11,108 nt of DNA, taken from contig PLMF01000413.1 of the NCBI GenBank assembly GCA_003142355.1, forward strand, positions 23,376-34,483, in the 5' to 3' direction. How positions within the stretch are numbered: the stretch's first letter is position 1; each line of letters starts with the position of its first letter. The notes beneath the pieces are model-generated. The model saw only the letters and a list, made by a program, of their open reading frames with translations. It did no database searches and was not told the origin of the DNA. The stretch comes from Bryobacterales bacterium (GTDB lineage: Bacteria > Acidobacteriota > Terriglobia > Bryobacterales > Bryobacteraceae). The position numbers and the translations under genes were made by a program. Shown here piece after piece: positions 6,359 through 11,108 of the stretch.

Positions 6359-6657
6359 TAGCGTCTCGCGAAGCGCCGCAGGCGGAATATCTCGACGAAC
6401 GAGATATACAGGTTCACTACCCCCAAGCCGCTGATGGCGCCGCGCACGTACATGTTGTCCCAGTACCGGTGCCACTCCGGCACGAAGGCGGCGAAGTAGT
6501 TGCCCTCCCAATACTCGGTCCAGGGAAAGATCAGCAGGAAAAGTCCGATCTCCAGGCAGAAGGCGATAAACACCGCCGCCGACGTCTTGTGGTACCAGCG
6601 GTAAACAGGTGCAGGCGTCGGCCCCGCCAGATCCTCGCCCGGCTCGGTGGACATCAT
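6358..6657 (-). CDS. Small two-helix membrane protein, function unknown
   Basis: A 99-residue protein I cannot assign to a named family. It has a short soluble N-terminus (MMSTEPGEDLAGPTPAPVYR), a first hydrophobic helix at about 26-46 (SAAVFIAFCLEIGLFLLIFPW), and an aromatic- and acid-rich loop at 47-70 containing WTEYWEGNY and EWHRYW. A second helix follows at about 73-91, and the C-terminal tail is basic (RLRRFARR). The positive-inside rule would put that tail in the cytoplasm, and with two helices the N-terminus too, leaving the aromatic loop outside. Its ATG overlaps the rnhB stop (ATGATG/TGA at 6654-6657), and its own TAG overlaps the GTG of the VanZ-like gene, so it is translationally coupled on both sides. 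Longer upstream readings in this frame run through rnhB and are not credible. Confidence 0.78.
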   Translation of the reverse strand: MMSTEPGEDLAGPTPAPVYRWYHKTSAAVFIAFCLEIGLFLLIFPWTEYWEGNYFAAFVPEWHRYWDNMYVRGAISGLGVVNLYISFVEIFRLRRFARR

Positions 6658-7340
6658 GCGGCGCCCGCCGTGTCGAACAGGCCCATTTGCGGATCGTAAT
6701 CGACGGGGTAGAGAGAGCGCTCCCGCACCGGCGCGAAACTCAGGCGGTGCAGCGGAGTGATGCCGAACTCCTGGATGGCCTGACAGTGCTCCGGCGTCGA
6801 ATAGCCTTTGTGCGCGGCCAGCCCGTATTGCGGAAACACTTCGTCCCACACGCGCATGCAGGCATCCCGGTAGACCTTCGCCAGAATAGAGGCTGCCGCA
6901 ATGGCGTGGCAGCGCGCATCTCCCTTGATCAGGGGCTGCTGCGGCAGCGGAAGCTCGATGGGCATGGCGTCCGTCAGCAGGAAATCGGGGGCCGGGCTCA
7001 GCCGGCTGATCGCCAATCGCATCGCCAGCCGCGAGGCCTGGTAGATGTTGATCGAGTCGATGGTGGCCGCGTCCACGGCCGCGATGGCCCATGCTTCGGC
7101 GCGCTCGCGGATGCGCACGGCCAGCACTTCCCTGCGCTCCGGCTCGAGCAGCTTGCTGTCGTTCAGGCCGCGTACGGGACGGTCGGGCGAAAGCACCACC
7201 GCCGCCGCCACCACGGGGCCGAACAGCGCCCCGCGGCCCGCTTCATCCACGCCCGCTATGGCGCGGAATCCGCGCGCGCGCAACTCCCGCTCGAACGTCC
7301 CTTCGCATCGGAATTTGCCACCCGCCGCCTCCGGCCGCAT
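6654..7340 (-). CDS. rnhB: Ribonuclease HII
   Basis: A 228-residue RNase HII, the Mn/Mg-dependent endonuclease that cuts RNA in RNA-DNA hybrids and removes single ribonucleotides from DNA. The signature GVDEAGRGALFGPVVAAAV is present, with likely metal ligands D32 and E33. The other two acidic ligands are probably D124 (in LLTDA) and D141 (in KGDA), followed by the conserved HAIAAASILAKVYRD (145-159) and the HKGYSTPEH segment. Length is normal for the family. It lies 13 bases after rplS, the usual place for rnhB in many genomes. The C-terminus (DYDPQMGLFDTAGAA) is a little extended. The start at 7340 has no strong ribosome binding site, so a start a few codons away is possible. Confidence 0.95.
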   Translation of the reverse strand: MRPEAAGGKFRCEGTFERELRARGFRAIAGVDEAGRGALFGPVVAAAVVLSPDRPVRGLNDSKLLEPERREVLAVRIRERAEAWAIAAVDAATIDSINIYQASRLAMRLAISRLSPAPDFLLTDAMPIELPLPQQPLIKGDARCHAIAAASILAKVYRDACMRVWDEVFPQYGLAAHKGYSTPEHCQAIQEFGITPLHRLSFAPVRERSLYPVDYDPQMGLFDTAGAA

Positions 7341-7353
7341 GCGCGAACCGTGA

Positions 7354-7701
7354 CTATTCGCGCTCTTTGAGACGGGCAGCCTTGCCTTTCAAACCGCGCA
7401 GGTAGTAAAGCTTGGAGCGCCGCGTCCGGCCCGTGCGCACTACGTCGATGTGGTCGATCACCTTGGCGTGCACCGGAAAGATGCGCTCCACCCCCTGGCC
7501 GAAGCTGACCTTCCGCACCGTGATGCTTTCCCCCAAACCGGTATTGTTGCGGGCGATGACGGTCCCCTCGAACGCCTGCAGCCGTTCCTTGTCGCCTTCC
7601 TTGATCTTCACGTGAACCCGAATCGTGTCGCCGGGCCTGAATTCGGGGATTTCGGCCCCCTTGTTCTTCTGAATGAACTTCGTCAACAACGCGTTCTGCA
7701 T
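7354..7701 (-). CDS. rplS: 50S ribosomal protein L19
   Basis: A 115-residue L19, which sits at the 30S-50S interface of the ribosome. The family pattern runs through the whole length: [20 protein letters not shown] near the N-terminus, then [34 protein letters not shown], and the basic tail [25 protein letters not shown]. Length is typical. The ATG at 7701 has an AAGGA ribosome binding site (7709-7713) seven bases upstream that overlaps the trmD stop codon TAA (7712-7714), so translation is tied to that of trmD. Confidence 0.97.
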   Translation of the reverse strand: MQNALLTKFIQKNKGAEIPEFRPGDTIRVHVKIKEGDKERLQAFEGTVIARNNTGLGESITVRKVSFGQGVERIFPVHAKVIDHIDVVRTGRTRRSKLYYLRGLKGKAARLKERE

Positions 7702-7708
7702 GAGAATT

Positions 7709-7711
7709 TCC

Positions 7712-7713
<2 letters not shown>
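7709..7713 (-). promoter_or_regulatory. rplS ribosome binding site overlapping trmD stop
   Basis: AAGGA on the - strand, seven bases before the rplS ATG. Its first two bases are the last two of the trmD TAA stop, so ribosomes ending trmD finish on the rplS initiation site. Confidence 0.7.
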
Positions 7714-8427
<714 letters not shown>

Positions 8428-8431
<4 letters not shown>

Positions 8432-8961
8432 GGTCGGTTCAATTCCTTCAGGCCTTCGGGCAATTCTACCGCGATCCGTTTCGCTTCCGGATCGATCTCT
8501 ACGCAGATCGCCCGCGCGAACGGAATCAACAAACTTCCTTCCACCACCAGCAGCCCCGGACCGCCCGAATCCTCCCAGCCCGATACGCGCCCCAAACATT
8601 CACCCGTGCGCCGGTCCACCACTTCGCAGCCCACCAGGTCCGACTGGAAGAATTCGCCCGGTTCCAGTGGCGCGCGCTCGCTCATGGGCACGCGCACCTC
8701 CGCTCCCGCCAGCGGTTCGGCATCCGAAATCGTATCCACGCCCCGGAACTTGAAAATCAACGTTCCATTGTGGAACCACGTGGATTCCACCTCGTAGCGC
8801 TCCGGCCGTCCGGACTCGCCCGGCCCGAACAGATACACTTCCCGCAGAGCCTCGTAGCGCTCCGGTTTGTCGCTCAGCGCCAGCGCCGTGACTTCGCCCC
8901 GGTTGCCCCTGGACTTTCCCAGCACGGCCACCGTGACCCATCCGCCTGGCGGCAGGCTCAC
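8428..8961 (-). CDS. rimM: Ribosome maturation factor RimM
   Basis: A 177-residue RimM, which binds S19 and assists assembly of the 30S head. The N-terminal RimM barrel (about 6-95) contains [14 protein letters not shown] (11-24), matching the family's GxxxGxxGEV pattern. The C-terminal PRC-barrel-like part (about 102-172) starts with [14 protein letters not shown] and contains GLLVVEG and LLIPFA. The usual aromatic pair YY or YW before the DL motif is FF (104-105). The start is GTG 8961, whose GTGA overlaps the khpA stop by four bases; its own stop overlaps the trmD start by four bases. Position between khpA and trmD agrees with the conserved order. Confidence 0.95.
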
Positions 8962-9188
8962 TCCAGAATTTCCAGCGTGAAACGCCGGTTGAGTTTCATC
9001 CCCGCCGCCCCCAGAATGGTGCGGATGGAACGCGCCGTCCGGCCCTGTTTTCCGATCACCTTCCCCAGATCGCTCGGCGCCACCTTCAGCTCCAGAACGG
9101 TGACCTGCTCCCCCTCCACCACTTTGACGGAAACCTCCTCCGGGATGTCCACCAGAGCTTTCGCAATGTCTTCGACCAACTGTTTCAT
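8958..9188 (-). CDS. khpA: KH-domain RNA-binding protein KhpA
   Basis: A 76-residue single KH-domain protein of the KhpA (YlqC) family, an RNA chaperone that in Gram-positives pairs with KhpB and affects cell division and envelope genes. The GxxG loop is GKQG at 46-49, in [19 protein letters not shown]. Three in-frame ATGs are available, at 9197, 9194 and 9188. I choose 9188: the strong AGGGAGGG site (9198-9205) is nine bases before it but directly against the first ATG, and [14 protein letters not shown] is the usual family start. If 9197 is used, the protein has 79 residues. It lies between rpsP and rimM as in many bacteria, and its stop overlaps the rimM GTG. Confidence 0.93.
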   Translation of the reverse strand: MKQLVEDIAKALVDIPEEVSVKVVEGEQVTVLELKVAPSDLGKVIGKQGRTARSIRTILGAAGMKLNRRFTLEILE

Positions 9189-9197
9189 GGGCATCAT

Positions 9198-9205
9198 CCC
9201 TCCCT
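9198..9205 (-). promoter_or_regulatory. Strong ribosome binding site that decides the khpA start
   Basis: AGGGAGGG on the - strand. It touches the first ATG (9197) with no spacer, leaves three bases to the second (9194) and nine to the third (9188). Only the third spacing is workable for normal initiation. Confidence 0.7.
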
Positions 9206-9230
9206 AGAATTCATGTTAACGCGAACGGTC

Positions 9231-9491
9231 CTACTCGACCGCCGGCTGGACCACCGCGGCGGGGTTCTTCTCCACCAACCGCTTCACGGTATCGGACATC
9301 ATGGCCCCGTTCTTGGTCCAGTGCTCCACGCGATCGTGTTTCAACAGCACCTGCGGCGGACTGGTGAGCGGGTTGTAATGCCCCACGACTTCCAGGTGGC
9401 GGCCGTTGCGGGCACGCTCCTTCTCGATTACCACTATGCGATAAAACGGCTTCTTTTTGGCGCCAAACCGCGCCAGGCGAATCATTAGCAT
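9231..9491 (-). CDS. rpsP: 30S ribosomal protein S16
   Basis: An 86-residue S16, a 30S assembly protein that binds 16S rRNA. The opening MLMIRLARFGAKKKPFYRIVV is diagnostic, followed by GRHLEVVGHYNPLT and the WTKNGAMMSDTVKRLV segment. ATG 9491 has GGAG at 9497-9500 with a five-base spacer; the second ATG at 9485 would leave eleven, so the first is preferred. It is placed 17 bases after ffh and before khpA, the common ffh-rpsP-rimM-trmD-rplS order. Confidence 0.97.
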   Translation of the reverse strand: MLMIRLARFGAKKKPFYRIVVIEKERARNGRHLEVVGHYNPLTSPPQVLLKHDRVEHWTKNGAMMSDTVKRLVEKNPAAVVQPAVE

Positions 9492-9508
9492 CTGAGCTCC
9501 AATAATCT

Positions 9509-10876
9509 TTAACGTCCCGGCAAGTCCCCGAAGGGAAACCCGGCGGGCAACTTCATCTTCCCCAGCTTCCTTCCCAGGAAGCCGCCCGAGAAGGACTTCA
9601 TCATCTTCTTGGCCTGCGCGTACTGCTTCAACAACTGGTTCACTTCCTGCACCGACGTGCCACTGCCTTTGGCGATCCGCCGGCGCCGGCTTCCGTTGAC
9701 GATCATGTGGTTGTCCCGTTCCCGGGGCGTCATGGAATCGATGATCGCCACCACCCGGTTGATCTCTTTTTCGTCTACCTTGACGTCCTTCAGCTCTTTG
9801 AGGATCCCCACCTTGGGCATCATGCCCAGCAGCGATTCGAGCGGCCCCAGCTTGCGGATCTGCCGCATCTGGTCGCGGAAATCGTCGAGCGTGAAATCGT
9901 TCTCGATCAGCTTCCGCTGCATCTCGACGGCCTGCTTCTTGTCGATCGCCTCCTCCGCCTTCTCGATGAAGGAGAGGATGTCGCCCATGCCCAGGATGCG
10001 GTTCGCCGCGCGGTCCGGATGGAATGGCTCCAGCGCATCGAACTTCTCGCCCACCCCGATGAACTTCAGCGGCTGCCCGGTCACGTGGCGGATCGAGAGC
10101 GCCGCGCCGCCGCGCGCATCCCCGTCCATTTTGGTCAGAATCACGCCCGTGATCCCCAGCCGCTTGTGAAACTCCGCCGCCGACTTGACCGCGTCCTGGC
10201 CGGTCATGGCGTCCGCCACGAAAAGAATCTCCACCGGGTTGAGCTGCTCTTTGAGCTGCTGCAACTCGGTCATGAGCTGGTCGTCGATGTGCAGGCGGCC
10301 CGCGGTGTCCACCAGCAGCACGTCGCGCCCCGTGTTCGCGCTCTCCCGCCGCGCCGACCGGGCCAGATCCAAAGGCTGCGTCTCTTCGGCCCCGCCCTCG
10401 TAGAGCGTCTGCCCAACCTCCCGCGCGATCACCTTGAGCTGTTCGCGCGCCGCCGGACGGTACACGTCCACCGAAACCAGCATGGGACGGTGGCCGTTCT
10501 TCGAAAGCCAGCGCGCCAGCTTCCCGGCCGAGGTAGTCTTGCCCGAACCTTGCAGCCCCACGATCAGGAACACGCTGGGCGGCTCGTTGGCGAAGCGCAG
10601 TTTGGATTCGTGGCTGCCCAGGATCTTGATCAGCTCTTCATGCACGATCTTGATCACTTGCTGGGAAGGCGAGAGAGCGGTCAGGACCTCCTCCCCCATG
10701 GCCTTTTGCCGGATGTTCTCGATCAGTAGTTTGACGACCTTGAAATTGACGTCGGCTTCCAGCAGCGCCATGCGGATTTCGCGCAAGGCGCCCTCCATGT
10801 TTTCGGCCGAAAGTTTTCCTTCGCCGCGCAGGCTCTTGAAAACCCGCTGCAGTTTTTCCGATAGGTTGTCGAACAT
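9509..10876 (-). CDS. ffh: Signal recognition particle GTPase Ffh
   Basis: A 455-residue SRP54/Ffh, which with 4.5S RNA binds signal sequences on the ribosome and docks with FtsY at the membrane. The order is N domain (about 1-90), GTPase domain (about 100-295) and methionine-rich M domain (about 325-435). GTPase motifs are GLQGSGKTT (107-115), DVYRPAA (137-143), DTAGR (190-194), TKMDGDARGG (248-257) and the closing GVGEKFDALEPFHPDR. The RNA-binding motif of the M domain is SRRRRIAKGSGTS (396-408), and the tail is Lys/Gly/Met/Pro-rich. Length is normal. ATG 10876 has GGAG (10887-10890) ten bases upstream. A TATAAT box lies 47 bases before the ATG, so this gene may head the operon. The 4.5S RNA gene is not in this window. 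Confidence 0.98.
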   Translation of the reverse strand: MFDNLSEKLQRVFKSLRGEGKLSAENMEGALREIRMALLEADVNFKVVKLLIENIRQKAMGEEVLTALSPSQQVIKIVHEELIKILGSHESKLRFANEPPSVFLIVGLQGSGKTTSAGKLARWLSKNGHRPMLVSVDVYRPAAREQLKVIAREVGQTLYEGGAEETQPLDLARSARRESANTGRDVLLVDTAGRLHIDDQLMTELQQLKEQLNPVEILFVADAMTGQDAVKSAAEFHKRLGITGVILTKMDGDARGGAALSIRHVTGQPLKFIGVGEKFDALEPFHPDRAANRILGMGDILSFIEKAEEAIDKKQAVEMQRKLIENDFTLDDFRDQMRQIRKLGPLESLLGMMPKVGILKELKDVKVDEKEINRVVAIIDSMTPRERDNHMIVNGSRRRRIAKGSGTSVQEVNQLLKQYAQAKKMMKSFSGGFLGRKLGKMKLPAGFPFGDLPGR

Positions 10877-10934
10877 GAGAGCGGAACTCCGCCGCGAGCG
10901 AACACCGCGGGGACAGTCCCCTTATTATAGCCGG
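10877..10934 (-). promoter_or_regulatory. ffh operon leader with possible -10 box and small hairpin
   Basis: The 58 bases between the cold-shock gene and ffh contain TATAAT on the - strand at 10924-10929, a perfect -10 match. Just downstream is the perfect hairpin GGGGA/TCCCC (10909-10913 with 10917-10921). At a 16-18 base spacing the -35 region has no TTGACA-like hexamer and would fall within the last codons of the cold-shock gene, so the promoter is plausible rather than firm. The hairpin would lie at or near the 5' end of the transcript. It could instead be a weak terminator of the cold-shock gene, but no T-run follows. Confidence 0.5.
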
Positions 10935-11108
10935 TTATGCGGCGGGTACGATGCGGACGCTGCTCGCCGCCATTTTCCCGGTGCGGTCCATGCCCAGTTC
11001 GTAGAGCACGCGCGTGCCCGGACGGAGGTCTGTGGCCAAGCCTTCCGACAGGCGGGAGACGTGGAAGAAGATGTCTCTTCCGCCGTCGTCCGGCCGCAGA
11101 AATCCGAA
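10935..11108 (-). CDS. Cold-shock-domain protein (3' part of gene)
   Basis: The last 57 residues of an OB-fold cold-shock domain protein read into the window from the right edge, with stop TAA at 10935-10937. The visible protein begins FGFLRPDDGGRDIFFHVSRL, which contains the RNP1-like GF-[IL] segment and the RNP2 motif (IFFHVS) of the CspA family. It continues LRPGTRVLYELGMDRTGKMAASSVRIV, the usual end of the domain. Family members bind single-stranded nucleic acids and act as RNA chaperones. No start codon is in the window; about ten residues are probably missing. It is on the same strand as ffh and 58 bases before it, so the gene could be co-transcribed with the operon or end just before its promoter. 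Confidence 0.85.
   Translation of the reverse strand, partial: FGFLRPDDGGRDIFFHVSRLSEGLATDLRPGTRVLYELGMDRTGKMAASSVRIVPAA

Noticed and set aside
6658..7092. Long upstream extension of the small membrane protein
   Set aside because: It lies entirely within rnhB in another frame; the ATG at 6657 gives a sensible two-helix protein.
8432..8599. A 56-residue N-terminal extension of trmD
   Set aside because: The extension overlaps rimM coding sequence; the GTG at 8431 gives the standard TrmD N-terminus and a GTGA overlap.
9707..10729. A 340-codon + strand open frame opposite ffh
   Set aside because: It is fully contained in ffh, whose GTPase motifs are unmistakable; the shadow is rich in Leu/His/Arg without motifs.

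Overview
The window is about 11.1 kb of GC-rich bacterial chromosome. Gene content and style point to an acidobacterium of the Solibacter/Bryobacter type (class Terriglobia). The pointers are a Tat-signal NIPSNAP protein, a DUF4139 secreted protein, an M1 aminopeptidase-like protein, frequent GTG starts and short palindromic repeats at gene ends. This placement is inferred from family knowledge; no marker gene was compared.

Layout. The left part (1-5241) is on the + strand: the 3' end of a lytic transglycosylase, a two-domain NIPSNAP protein, a compound palindromic element (1246-1351), a cysteine-rich 4Fe-4S protein with a CCCCGCCC run, an M1 aminopeptidase-like protein that has lost its zinc site, and a secreted DUF4139 protein. 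The right part (5213-11108) is on the - strand. Read in its own direction it is a partial cold-shock-domain gene, then ffh, rpsP, khpA, rimM, trmD, rplS and rnhB, followed by a small two-helix membrane protein and a multi-repeat VanZ-like membrane protein. The two halves converge and overlap by 29 bp at 5213-5241.

How the genes work together. The - strand block is the conserved ffh-rpsP-rimM-trmD-rplS neighbourhood. It makes the protein-targeting GTPase, two ribosomal proteins, a 30S maturation factor, the tRNA m1G37 methylase, a KH RNA chaperone and RNase HII. Five junctions are stop/start overlaps of 1-4 bp (khpA/rimM, rimM/trmD, rnhB/small membrane protein, small membrane protein/vanZ) or place an SD on the previous stop (trmD/rplS). 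This implies one co-transcribed, translationally coupled operon running into the two membrane proteins. The + strand genes look like separate envelope and redox genes with no shared pathway that I can demonstrate.

Most notable points: an apparent in-frame excision of the catalytic core of the M1 protein; four palindromic elements at gene ends, two of which supply coding sequence; a triplicated VanZ-like fold; and a partial cold-shock gene at the right edge. I found no CRISPR array, tRNA, rRNA, integrase, transposase or phage gene, and nothing that forms a clear new multi-gene system. No gene-free stretch is longer than 300 bases; the longest is 1229-1375.
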